Positions 45,380 to 54,989 of a stretch of 64,000 nucleotides of DNA are shown here, piece by piece (within the stretch, counting starts at the first letter, position 1; each line of letters opens with the position of its first letter). The DNA is taken from contig NC_079324.1 in NCBI RefSeq assembly GCF_029931775.1, forward strand, positions 63,061,268 to 63,125,267, read 5' to 3'. The notes under the pieces are model-generated. The model was not told the origin of the DNA, did no database searches, and worked only from the letters and a program-made list of their open reading frames with translations. Position numbers and translations under genes: made by a program. This DNA comes from Euleptes europaea. Taxonomy: Eukaryota > Chordata > Lepidosauria > Squamata > Sphaerodactylidae.

Positions 45380-45780
45380 CTGTGGGTGTGATTGGGCGCC
45401 GCGTCCAACAGGGGGCAGCAGCCCCCTCCGCAGCGCGTGGCGCAAAGGGTCCGTCCGTGGCGCTTTTGCGCGCCTCTGCGAGCGGCGTGGGCGGCTCCGC
45501 CTTCCCTCCGCGCATCGTTGCGGATCTTTGCCGCATTGGGCCGAGAGCGGCCAAGAAGGGCCAGGCCGCCAGGCCCACTCGCCACTCAGTCCCGCACAAC
45601 CCTGGGGGGGGGGATCTTGACCAGTGCCCAGAGCTCCTGGCATCTGAAACGCTGTAAAACTGGTGCCAGGTTGGAGCGGAGAGGTGCCCGGGCGAGGCTC
45701 GGTGCGCGCTGCGCACCGAGCCTCGCCCGGGCACCTCTCCGCTCCAACCTGGCACCAGTTTTACAGCGTTTCAGACGCCG
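45380..45780. other. CpG-rich patch
   Basis: GCGCCGCGTCC, GCGCGTGGCGC, TTTTGCGCGCC, GAGCGGCGTGGGCGG and further CpGs cluster here, unlike nearly all of the rest of the window. No splice-consistent exon, TATA box or known gene was recognised. Could be an orphan CpG island or part of an unknown element. Confidence 0.5.
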
Positions 45781-45868
45781 CGGCTTCCTTCCAAGGAGCT
45801 CTGGGCACTGCCCTTGGTTCAGCGGGCAGGGAGTCCCGGTCAAGATCCCCCCCCCAGGGTTCTGCGAG
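45594..45868. repeat. Long palindrome with 65-bp perfect core arms
   Basis: 45643-45707 and 45711-45775 are perfect reverse complements separated by 3 bases. Outside them, homology continues as AACCCTGGGGGGGGG / CCCCCCCCCAGGGTT with GATCTTGACC / GGTCAAGATC and GAGCTC-TGGGCACTG segments. The right side has about 27 bases (CCTTGGTTCAGCGGGCAGGG...) absent on the left. Confidence 0.93.
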
Positions 45869-45898
45869 TTGCTAGTCCTCGCCGTTGCAGCCACTGCC

Positions 45899-46208
45899 TT
45901 GAAGAAGAAGAAGAGTTGGTTTTTCTATGCCAACTTTCTCTACCACTTAAGGAAGAATCAAACCGGCCTACGATCACCTTCCCTTCCCCTCCCCACAACA
46001 GACACCCTGGGAGGTCGGTAGGGCTGAGAGAGCGCTGTGGCTAGCCCAAGGTCACCCAGATGGCTTCATGGGTTGGAGTGGGGAAACAAATCCAGTTCGC
46101 CAGAGTAGCCTCCGCCGCTCATGTGGAGGAGTGGGGAATCAAACCCGGTTCTCCAGATCAGAGTCCACCACTCCAAACAACTGCTCTTAACTACACCACG
46201 CTGCCTCT
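45899..46208 (-). repeat. SINE-B, near full length
   Basis: GAAGAAGAAGAAGAGTTGGT to AACTACACCACGCTGCCTCT, starting 30 bases after the palindrome. Confidence 0.88.
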
Positions 46209-46611
46209 CTTGAAAGCCCCTGACAGCACCTGGCACAGCTGCAGGCTGAGATCTGCAGCCACAGGGAAGTGTTGGTCTGGGTGGCCTTTCAGTGGCTTTG
46301 CAGGTGATGTGAAGGCCAGGGTGGAGGCTTGACCCGCTGGCTGTTCTCCAAGCCCAACCGGTCCTGATCAATGGCCAGAGCAGCAGTCGGGGAGCTCCCA
46401 GATCGGAGGTCGGTGCCACTGGGCAGTGGCCAACATGAGTGCTTGCCTGACTGGGGCAGGCAGTTGAATTTTGCTCATCCATCATTTACAGTTGGCACAG
46501 AAGGGACCATTTTACTCCAAACACAACAGAGGTGTTGAACCTTTTCATTCCACACTGTTTTGCTGATCTAAATCACAGGCAAGCCCTGGAACCTCCGAAT
46601 GTCTCAGGCAT

Positions 46612-46803
46612 AAGGAGTGGTAGAGCATCTGCTTGGCATGCAGAAGTCCCAGGTTCAATCCCCGGCATCTCCAGGTAAGGGACTAGGCAGGTAGGTGATG
46701 TGAAAGACCTCAGCCTGAGATCCTGGACAGCTGCTGCCTGTCTGAGTAGACAATACTGACTTTGATGGACCAAGGATCTGATTCAGTACAAGGCAGCTTC
46801 ATG

Positions 46804-46806
<3 letters not shown>
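46612..46806 (+). repeat. SINE-A
   Basis: GTGGTAGAGCATCTGCTTGG to ACAAGGCAGCTTCATGTG; the tail runs into a microsatellite. Confidence 0.82.
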
Positions 46807-46843
<37 letters not shown>

Positions 46844-46921
46844 CTTCTTCTTCTTCTTCTTCTTCTTCTTCTTCTTCTTCTCCTCCTCCTCCTCCTCCTC
46901 CTCCTCCTCCTCCTGCTCCTC
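46805..46921 (+). repeat. Compound microsatellite (GTT)n(CTT)n(CCT)n
   Basis: About 117 bases in three successive blocks directly after the SINE-A 3' end. Confidence 0.95.
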
Positions 46922-47499
46922 TCAAGCAGATAGTGAGTCTGCTAGCAACCAAGTATGGTTTCCCAAAGAAGCCCATCTTGCAAAAATTTGTAGGGCAAGA
47001 GATACTTGTTCCCTCCTTTGTGCCCCTAGCTGGACATCCCCTGCAGTACCACCCAGCTACTTCCTAGCAGGGACTCTTTGCTGAAACTTCCCCACTCCAC
47101 CTGAGATCACCTCCTGGCTCCCTCGTGGTCCGCAATTGTTGACAATCTCCCCCCCAACACACACACAGAGAGATGTGCCACAAAGCATCAATACAAAGTG
47201 GAGCGATCAGATAAGTGGCTTTATCTCTAGCTGCAGGACTCCCGTGAGTAACAACCCTTTCACTTCATTTCACCAGGGAATAAGTGGCACCTTTTCTTTA
47301 CACCTGTCACCGAGAGCGCTTTATGGTCTCCCAGTGCATGGCTGTATATTCAAGAATCCCAGCTATGCTTCGGCTGGGTGGTAGGGGTTTTGGATTTCAC
47401 CATGTATGCCCCAGGAAAAAAGAATTAGATCAAAGAGGGGAATGCTGAAAATGGCAACAATAAATTCTAAACAGTGTGTGAAAAGCTCAGCATGCGCAT
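46922..47499. other. No gene or repeat seen
   Basis: Nothing recognised. Confidence 0.35.
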
Positions 47500-47712
47500 C
47501 AAGATTTGACTCCAGGAGCACCTTAGAGACCAATAAGATTTTCTGGGTATTTTGAGAGTCGAAGTTCCCTTTGCCAGATACGAGGCCCAATATACAAGGT
47601 TGACTCCCCAAAGCTCATACCCCAAAATATTGTTGGTTGCTTAAGGTGTTCCTGGACTTGAATCTGGCTCTTCTGCTGCAGTCCAATACAGCTACACTCT
47701 GAAACTGCCTTC
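47500..47712. mobile_element. Foldback element, AGTAGAA family
   Basis: GACTCCAGGAGCACCTTAGA GACC at the left and GGTGTTCCTGGACTTGAATC, CTGCTGCAGTCCAATACAGC at the right are partial inverse repeats. Confidence 0.6.
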
Positions 47713-47754
47713 ATGGATCTCTGAGATTCAAGTTTGCTTTTGTCCACACAGGAA

Positions 47755-47998
47755 TTGTGTGTGTGTGTGTGTGTGTTAAGTGCCGTCAAGTCGCTTCCGA
47801 CTCATGGCGCCCCTATGAATCAATGTTCTCCAAAATGTCCTGTCCTTAACAACCTTGCTCAGATCTTTCAAATTGAGGGCTGTGGCTTCCTTTATTGAGT
47901 CCATCTCTTGTTGGGTCTTCCTCTTTTCCTGCTGCCCTTAACTTTTCCTAGCATGATTGTCTTTTCCAGTGACTCTTGTCTTCTTATAATGTGACAGG
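47755..47998 (-). mobile_element. Bov-B LINE 3' end with (GT)n tail
   Basis: On the minus strand it encodes SLEKTIMLGKVKG..RKRGRP and KDRTFWRTLIHRG-MSRKRLDG, the end of the Bov-B reverse transcriptase frame, then CACTTAACACACACAC. It is broken by small changes relative to that reading. Confidence 0.78.
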
Positions 47999-48044
47999 AA
48001 TTAATAACATTTAATTTCTCCAGTTAAAAAACACAGCTGCCAAT

Positions 48045-48302
48045 TGGTTCTTGTAGGTTATCCGGGCTGTGTGACCATGGTCTTGGTATTTTCTTTCCTG
48101 ACGTTTCGCCAGCAGCTGTGGCAGGCATCTTCAGAGGAGTAACACTGAAGGACAGTGTCTCTCTGTGTTACTCCTCTGAAGATGCCTGCCACAGCTGCTG
48201 ATGAAACGTCAGGAAAGAAAATACCAAGACCACGGTCACACAGCCCGGATAACCTACAAGAACCAATGAACTCTGACCGTGAAAGCCTTCGACAATATTT
48301 TG
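48045..48302. mobile_element. Foldback retroelement end with 12-bp target duplication
   Basis: The two halves are near-perfect inverse repeats around about 48150 (TGTGTTACTCCTCTGAAGAT / ATCTTCAGAGGAGTAACAC). It ends GAAAGCCTTCGACAATATTT. ACAGCTGCCAAT is duplicated at 48033-48044 and 48303-48314. Confidence 0.8.
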
Positions 48303-48314
48303 ACAGCTGCCAAT

Positions 48315-48884
48315 GTCAGACGTTAATTCCATCCCGACTTGGCAACTCCCCCTCAAAAAACCAGCCACGAAGTCATTGGAGCCCACTTCAAAGGGGGGGG
48401 GTCCATAAGTGGGGTGTCCTTGAGACAGGCACACAGCTAGACCTGATTATTTGGGGGGGGGGGTGACAGGTCTCCTGGCAGAGCTGCAAAGCCGTTAATG
48501 CAAAATCAATGAACTCCTCATGCGAACCCAAGTGACGTGTGCTTTAATATCTATTAACTGTGTGAGTCAGGAATGTGCGGGCTGAATAAGAATTGTGTTT
48601 AAGTTCAGACGCTTTTCCTACCCTGGTTACAGCCATAACAAGGACTTTTTTTGATGTATGATCAAAAGAGACAGGAATCTGGAAAATGAGTGAATCTTGG
48701 GTGGGTGGTAGGAGTTTTGGTTTTGTTTTAAAAGGTGGGGAGAATGTGAAATGCTATTATGATGGGGAAGCCCCCAAAACGAACCCCAGACATTTCCTAG
48801 TCTAAAACCAAGCACTCATTCTTCAGTCATGAATGAAAAAGGCAGGGGGGGAGCAGGGGTGAGGTACAATTTTTAGCTGGGGGG
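48315..48884. other. No feature seen; G-runs
   Basis: G-runs at 48394-48402 and 48453-48462; no other feature. Confidence 0.35.
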
Positions 48885-49132
48885 ATAAGAACGTAAGAAA
48901 AGCCTTGCTGTATCAGACCCAGGCCCATCAAGTCCAGCAGCCTGTTCCCACAGTGGCCAACCAGGGGCCTCTAGGAAGCCCACAAACAAGACCACTGCAG
49001 CAGCATTAACCTGCCTGTGTTCCACCGCACCTAATATATTTGGCCTGCTCCTCTGATCCTGGAGAGAACAGGTATGCATCATGACTAGTATCCATTTTTA
49101 CTAGCAGCCATGAATAGCCCTCTCCTCCATGA
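48885..49132 (-). mobile_element. CR1-like LINE 3' end
   Basis: AAGAACGTAAGAAAAGCCTT, CCCATCAAGTCCAGCAGCCT and CATGAATAGCCCTCTCCTCC. Confidence 0.75.
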
Positions 49133-49189
49133 GGCTTTGCTTGTGGCCTTCAGGGAGCTCGTTGGTTCAGGGTCCCATCAGGGGCACCC

Positions 49190-49214
49190 CCTACACACAC
49201 ACACACACACACAC
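49190..49214 (+). repeat. (AC)n microsatellite
   Basis: About 12 AC units. Confidence 0.9.
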
Positions 49215-49805
49215 CAGTTGAGGAATGGAGGGCACTTGTGTGCGTGTGTGAAGATATTGCAGCTTATGCTTGGAACAGGGATGCAGATAACTCAGTTGTG
49301 AGTTGGTTAAGCATCTTTGGGAGCATCTTCTCTCCCCACCCCCCAGATTTGATATGGGGTAACATATCCCTGCTCTATAGGAGTGCTTTTTTTCCTCCAC
49401 CTGTGTTCTACTTGCATATTTGTAAATATAGCATATATTCCAAGAGCACCATTAAGTCTCCAGTGTATTCTCTCTCTCTCCTTCTCCCTCTGACACACAT
49501 CCAAAGTACACAGGAAGTTCAGCCCATGAAACTTCTAACTGCTCAGGGATGTGGGAGAGCATGAAACACTTTGCATTTATTCAGATGTATTTCTTCTTGG
49601 TGGCCATTTTTCATTGCTTTGCCAGCAACCCTGCAGCTGTGGGAGGGGGGGATGAAATCGAGTAGGTTTTTTCTTATTGTGCATTGAGAGTAGTGTATGA
49701 ATCCTTCCTCTGATCAGTGGAGTTGGCATGTATCGCCTCCAGTGTCTCCAAACTGTAATTCATTCTACTAGGCATCTTGAGGCCCCGATGTAATCGGGCG
49801 GCAAG
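49215..49805. other. No gene or repeat seen
   Basis: Nothing recognised apart from a short (CT)n stretch near 49472. Confidence 0.35.
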
Positions 49806-50006
49806 TAGGGTTGCCAACCTCCAGGTGGGGCCAGGGATCTCCCAGAATTACCACTGATCTTCAGATGACAGAGAAAACAGCAACTTTGGAGGCTGGGGCT
49901 CTATGGCATTTTACTCTGTTGAAGTCCTCCCTAACCCAACCCAACCCTCCCCAGGCTCCACCCCTAAACAGCCAGGAATTTTCTAACCCAGAGCAGGCAG
50001 CCCTAG
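49806..50006 (-). mobile_element. MITE-G, near full length
   Basis: TAGGGTTGCCAACCTCCAGG to GAGCAGGCAGCCCTA. Confidence 0.8.
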
Positions 50007-50151
50007 TCCAACTGCCCAAGGCTGGGCAACCATGCCAGTGGCTTGAATGACGTATGGACTCTTCTGCCTCTTGGCACATCTGTGTCAGAATGCCCTCTTT
50101 ATCAAAGGCCAGTTCTTAACCATCTCCAGGCCTACAGCCTCTTCAAACCAA

Positions 50152-50446
50152 ATACAAGCACCGGGTCAAGCTGGTTACCCATGGGGTGACCTCACATCCC
50201 AACGTTTACTAGGCAGACTGTGTTTACAGGGTGGTTTGCCGTTGCCTTCCCCAGTCGTCTGTGCTTTACACCCACCCACCCCCAGCAAGCTGGGTACTCA
50301 TTTTACCAACCACAGAAGGATGGAAGGCTGAGTCAACCTTGAGCCGGCTACCTGAAACCGACTTCCGTCGGGATTGAACTCAGGTCGTGAGCAGAGCTTT
50401 TCACTGCAGTACTGCAGCTTACCTCTCTGCGCCACGGGGCTCTTTC
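50152..50446 (-). repeat. SINE-E
   Basis: AAGCACCGGGTCAAGCTGGT, GGCTGAGTCAACCTTGAGCC and the tRNA-like head CTCTCTGCGCCACGGGGCTC. Confidence 0.85.
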
Positions 50447-50930
50447 AAAGATAATCAAATACCAAGTTTAAGCTTTTTTAAAAAGAAGAAATGGGAGAGA
50501 AGCCATATCATTCTCATCTTCTCGCATTGATAATATCCCTCCAAAGCCTCTTCCTTACAGTGTCGCTTTCTGTTGCTTTTCGCTTCCATTTGGCACATGC
50601 GGCTCTTTGACTCCACTTGCTTTACAGCCCCCAGGACGGATGACAATGAGTTTTAGGTGCTTAAAAATCCTCTGGATCCAACCCCAGTAGTCAATCTGCC
50701 CATTAACTTAGCCGGTTATATGTTGCACTTGGGCCTTTGGGGGCTGGTGTCGGGGGCTGTAAAAGCCACACTCGACAATCATGGCGCTGAAGAAGGCACT
50801 TTCAGATGCTGCTGCTGCACAGGGGTTTTATCCTGCCAGCCATTTCATAGCGGCCTCAAATCTTCTCTTTCTTTACGGCTCTCTCCTCCTTTGTGGCTGA
50901 ACCCAACAAGGATTCAGCATTGACTCCAGT
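50447..50930. other. No feature seen
   Basis: Nothing recognised. Confidence 0.3.
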
Positions 50931-51075
50931 GGTAGAGTTTCCAACGTCTAGGTGGGGCCTGGCGATCTCCCTGGAATGACAGCTGATCTCTAGAGGACAG
51001 AGATCAGCTCCCCTAGAGAAGGGGGCACTTCGGAGAGGGGACTTTGTGCCATTATGGCCCACTGAGGCCAGAGTC
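50931..51075 (-). mobile_element. MITE-G fragment
   Basis: TAGAGTTTCCAACGTCTAGG, GACAGAGATCAGCTCCCCTA; 3' part missing. Confidence 0.65.
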
Positions 51076-51152
51076 CACTCACTCACAAATTCAAAACAAT
51101 AGACTTTCCTCCCAGGACTGAATAGGGACATGGGATTCTTATCTCACTACAG

Positions 51153-51337
51153 TTTTCAGAGGGTAGCCGTGTTGGTCTACAGTAGAAGAGCTAGATTCAA
51201 GTCGGACAACAAGATTTTCAGGGTAGAAGCTTTAGAGAGTCAAAGCTCCCTTTGACTAATGAAGGAAGCTTGGACTCTCGAAAACCGATCCTTTGAAAAT
51301 CTTGTTGCTGTCTAAGGTGGTACTGGAATCTAGCTTG
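51153..51337. mobile_element. Foldback element with 11-bp target duplication
   Basis: TTTTCAGAGGGTAGCCGTGT, GTCTACAGTAGAAGAGCTAG at the left; AATCTTGTTGCTGTCTAAGG TGGTACTGGAATCTAGCTTG at the right. TCTCACTACAG is duplicated at 51142-51152 and 51338-51348. The middle GAGAGTCAAAGCTCCCTTTG/GGAAGCTTGGACTCTCGAAA is also inverse. Confidence 0.78.
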
Positions 51338-51394
51338 TCTCACTACAGATGCTAATTTTCTGCCCCTAAACATTTATCCTCTGCTCTAATCAAG

Positions 51395-51600
51395 CTGGCT
51401 GGTTACATTTTGCGTTGTACCTTTGCACCCTCCGTGTCCTTTCTGTGCGACACCTCTCTCATCTTCTGACTGGGATAGAAGGACTCAGAGATCTCCATTC
51501 CTGCTTGTACCTGGCGAAGAGAGCTTTGCTCTCAAAAGCTCGTACCCTGAAAATCTTGTTGGTCTCTCGGACGCTACTGGACTTGAATCTAGCCTCTCTA
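51395..51600 (+). mobile_element. Longer 3' fragment of the same foldback family
   Basis: TAGAAGGACTCAGAGATCTC, AAAGCTCGTACCCTGAAAAT and GCTACTGGACTTGAATCTAG; similar upstream text occurs inverted at 39055-39290, so the family has a body beyond the foldback. Confidence 0.6.
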
Positions 51601-51606
51601 AAGCAG

Positions 51607-51700
51607 CCATTTCCCCATGGAAACAGATCACTGTAGTCTGGAGATCACTGGTAATTCTGGGAGATCTCTCGGTCCTGCCTGAAGGTTGGCAACCCTAGCC
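51607..51700 (-). mobile_element. MITE fragment
   Basis: GTCTGGAGATCACTGGTAAT and GAAGGTTGGCAACCCTA. Confidence 0.6.
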
Positions 51701-52126
51701 ATGAGTCAGCCCATATCCTAAATGGTGTTCCAGCTCAGAGAATGACGAGATTTTTTCTTGTTGCTTGTTCGTCTTCCCTACCAGGAAGAAGCCTCCAGGC
51801 AGACTTGCCCTGCTTCTATGACACTTTGATTAATTAGCCGAAATGTGCTAAACATTCTACAGATTAAAGGCTGGAGGCACTAAGCGGTGTTGTTCTTTGC
51901 AGCGTCCCTGGGCGTGATGCCTGCTGCGCGCTCGCAACGCTGAAGAGAAGCACGTGACTGCACCCCACGGAGACCTGGCAGCTTCCGTGGCTGCTGTCAT
52001 AAGCAGGCAGCACCATAAAAGAGGGGCAGATTCAAAATGGCTGCTCAGCTCCACCGAAAAGAAGGCCAGAGTCAAAATCTAGGATATTGTCAGGAGAAAA
52101 CAGGACACGTCTGTTCTTCCAGACAG
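51701..52126. other. No feature seen
   Basis: Nothing recognised. Confidence 0.3.
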
Positions 52127-52436
52127 AGTGGTGTAGTGGTTAAAAGCAGTGGTTTGGAGCAGTGGAGTCTGATCTGGAGAACCAGGTTTGATTCCCCACT
52201 CCTCCATATGAGCGGCAGAGGCTAATCTGGTGAACCGGGTTTGATTCCCCACTCCTACACATGAAGCCAGCTGGGTGACCTTGGGCTAGTCACACTCTCT
52301 CAGCCCCACCTACCTCACAGGGTGTCTGTTGTGGGGAGGGGAAGGTGATTGTAAGATGGTTTGATTCTTCCTTGTGGTAGAGAAAGTCGGCATATAAAAA
52401 TCAACTCCTCTTCTTCTTCTTCTTCCTCCTCCTCCT
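52127..52436 (+). repeat. SINE-B, full length
   Basis: GAGTGGTGTAGTGGTTAAAA to CGGCATATAAAAATCAACTC with CTT/CCT tail. Confidence 0.88.
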
Positions 52437-52585
52437 TTTTACCTTTAAGTGTCCCTGTTTGCTTTCAGAGGAAAACATTTACTTAAATACATTTGCCCTC
52501 AAAGGGGAAAGAGAGCCATGGACATGTTCACACAACATGTGAACAAGCCCGCCCCACTTGCCGGCACGCCTTTGGCTGCTCTTAA

Positions 52586-52747
52586 GGGCACGTTCACACC
52601 GCCCAAATAACGCACTTTCAATCCCCTTTCAGTGCACTTTGAGGGTGGATTCTACTGTGTGAACTGGCAAAGCCCACTTGCAAACAATCGTTAAGGTGCA
52701 CTGAAAGTGGATTGAAAGTGCATCATTTGGGCTGTGTGAAAGTGCCC
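52586..52747. mobile_element. Short palindromic MITE (162 bp)
   Basis: Arms of about 55 bases: GGGCACGTTCACACCGCCCA..TTTCAGTGCACTTT and AAGGTGCACTGAAAGTGG..GTGTGAAAGTGCCC, with about 7 differences. No clear target duplication was found. Confidence 0.75.
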
Positions 52748-53517
52748 AATTTATTGAAACTCAGTCAAGAGGGGGGAAACAAGAAAACAAAGGAGGGAAT
52801 TGGCTGTCTCAAACCACTATGAGCTTCTGATAGCCTGGAGGGGGAGGTTTGGGTTAGGAGGGGGTTTTCAAGTTGTTTGTCTCTCCCCCCCCTCCCCCCC
52901 CCTGCGCTTGTTCCTCCCCAAGCCCAATTTAATGTGTGTAGCCCGGTCGCCTCAATGAGGTCTGCCAAAAAAAGGCTTTTTGAATGTTGCACCCAGTGAA
53001 ATAAACACATCTGTGTGTCCCCAGCACTGGCTTCTGCCCACCGCCTCTGTCCAGGCAGTGAGGGAAAAAAAAACATGAATTATCTCCCAAATTAACCGTG
53101 CATGAAATTGGATAGACAGAATAGCTCAGTCCACCTTTTGGGGAAAGGTTTATTAATGGGCTACGAAATCTCCCAGAAAAGGCAACAAAAAAGAGGAAGA
53201 AAGTTGCCTGACAGGTTATACGAAACAATGCATTTTTGAGGCATGCTTTATATATCATGGGGAAAAATGAAATTGCTGGAGGGGTGGGAAATCTGCATCA
53301 CTCTAAATATGTATCAGAACTCATGGATGGGTGTTTTCTGGGTGTCTGCCCACATGGAATGCAGGAGAATCTGAACGCTGGCTCAAAATTTGGAGAACTT
53401 AGCTTTGGTGGTTTATTTATTAAGCCGGTTTTGAGCCCTCATAGTTAGTCATTTGAAAACATGCAGGCGGTGGCCACCATAAATATCTATGTTGGGAGGA
53501 CAGAGGAGCTGCGCTTC
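52748..53517. other. No gene seen before the BUB3 copy
   Basis: C-runs at 52887-52902. The last part (about 53461-53517) does not match BUB3 and so marks the retrocopy's truncation point. Confidence 0.35.
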
Positions 53518-54211
53518 ACATGGCTACACCAATCAGCTGTGTGGAATGTTGTCCAGAGATTAATGTAATGGTAACAGGAAGTTGGGATCAGACCATTAAA
53601 TTATGGGATCCCAGAACACCCTATAATACAGGAACATTTTCATAACCTGAAAAGGTGTGTACATTGTCTGTATCTGGTGACAGACTGATTGTAGGAACAG
53701 CTGGGGGGAGAGTTCTGGTGTGGGACTTGCGGAACATGGGCTATATTCAAAAGAGAAGAGAATCAGGTCTTACATATCAGACCCGTTGTATCAGAGCATT
53801 TCCTAACAAACAGGGTTATGTGTTAAGCTCTACAGAAGGTCATGTTGCAGTTGAGTATTTGGATCCAAGTTACAGAAGAAGAAATATGCTTTCAAATGTC
53901 ACAGGCTGAAGGAGAATAACACTGAGCAGATTTATCCAGTAAATGCCATCTCATTTCACAATGTCCTCAATACATTTGCTACAGGTGGTTATGATGGCTT
54001 CGTTAATATTTGGGATCCATTCAATAAAAAAAGACTCTGCCAGTTCCACCGTTATCCTACCAGCATAGCATCACTTGCTTTCAGCAATGATGGAACTATT
54101 CTTGCAATAGCATCCTCATATATGTATGAAATGGATGACATTGAATATCCTGAAGATGATATCTGCATTCGCCAAGTGACAGATGCCGAAACAAAATCCA
54201 AGTCTACTTGA
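53518..54211 (+). pseudogene. BUB3: BUB3 processed pseudogene, 5'-truncated
   Basis: Without introns, the sequence translates in pieces to the C-terminal two thirds of BUB3, the WD40 spindle-checkpoint protein: NVMVTGSWDQTIKLWDPRTP, TLSVSGDRLIVGTAGGRVLV, TRCIRAFPNKQGYVLSS, KKYAFKCHRLKENN, ATGGYDGFVNIWDPFNKKRL, FHRYPTSIASLAFSNDGT, IRQVTDAETKSKST then TGA. It is inactive: it lacks the first ~110 codons and a start codon, has TAA where FSQPEK had a Gln codon, and has a deletion of about 7 nt after YLDPS that shifts the frame. This is a retrocopy of an mRNA. No clear poly(A) tail remains. It lies in opposite orientation to CMKLR1. Confidence 0.95.
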
Positions 54212-54521
54212 CTTCTGACCAAGAAAATTTCTATTACTTTTCTCCACCTACTTTTGGCAAGACTAGCTTGAAGTAAATCCGTTGATCAAGTAAAGATCTG
54301 TTTCCAATAACGCTTTCACTAAAAATAGTGTTTGTGTAATCATTTAGTATCATCTTGTTCTGTTAGCTTGTACCTTCTTGCTTTCACCACAGACCCCCTT
54401 CGGTTGGCCAGTGTCCAATCCCTGGGGTGGAGGGATGGGATCATAGACCGTGCTTTAGAAGTAACTCTGCCTGTCTGTGTGCCTGTCCATGCCTGCCTCA
54501 CCTTGACATGGGCAAATATTT

Positions 54522-54682
54522 TTTGTGCCCTCAAGTCATAGCTGACATATGGCAACCCCACAGGGTTTTCAAGGCAAGAGACATTTGGAAATGATTTGCC
54601 ATTGCCTGCCTCCACATCATGACCCTGGTATTCCTTGGAGGCTGCCCATCCAAATGCTAACCAGGGCCTGCTTCTGAGATCT
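54522..54682 (-). repeat. 5S rRNA-derived SINE
   Basis: On the minus strand GATCTCAGAAGCAGGCCCTG GTTAGCATTTGGATGG..AATACCAGGGT follows 5S rRNA. It is then joined to GCAATGGCAAATCATTTCC and a Bov-B-like end (TGACTTGAGGGCAC). Such chimeras are known from squamates. Confidence 0.75.
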
Positions 54683-54795
54683 GAAGAAGAAAGGAATTGG
54701 TGTTTATATACCAACTTTCTCTACCTTTTAAGGAGAATCAAACCGGCTTACAATTGCCTTCCTTTCCCCTCCCCACAACAGGCACCTTGTGAGTA
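54683..54795 (-). repeat. SINE-B 3' fragment
   Basis: GAAGAAGAAAGGAATTGGTG to CACAACAGGCACCTTGTGAG. Confidence 0.78.
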
Positions 54796-54985
54796 GGTAA
54801 CAGCTGGAGATCTCCTGCTATTACAACTGATCTACAACAGATAGAGATCAGTTCACCTGGAGAAAATGGCCGCTTTGGCAATTGGACTCTATGGCTTTGA
54901 AGTCATTCCCCAAACCCCGCCCTCCTCAGGCTCTGCCCCAAAAACCTCCTGTCGGTGGTGAAGAGGGGACCTGGCCACCCTCGCT
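54796..54985 (-). mobile_element. MITE-C, left end lost
   Basis: CAGCTGGAGATCTCCTGCTA to GGGGACCTGGCCACCCT. Confidence 0.75.
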
Positions 54986-54989
54986 ACAA

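Noticed and set aside
44774-45391. 205-codon frame with a 31-residue repeat (QVQSPASPVKGT...)
   Set aside because: It is the translation of the 93-bp tandem array in a SINE; periodic only because 93 is divisible by three.
45198-46021. Long open frames on both strands in the CpG-rich patch
   Set aside because: GC-rich DNA has few stops; the frames overlap the palindrome and SINEs and match no protein family.
48198-48207. Hammerhead ribozyme core (CTGATGA...GAAA) in the foldback element
   Set aside because: The other copies and the inverted half read CTGGCGAAAC or CTGAAGAAAC, so the word is a chance mutation, and I see no matching stems.
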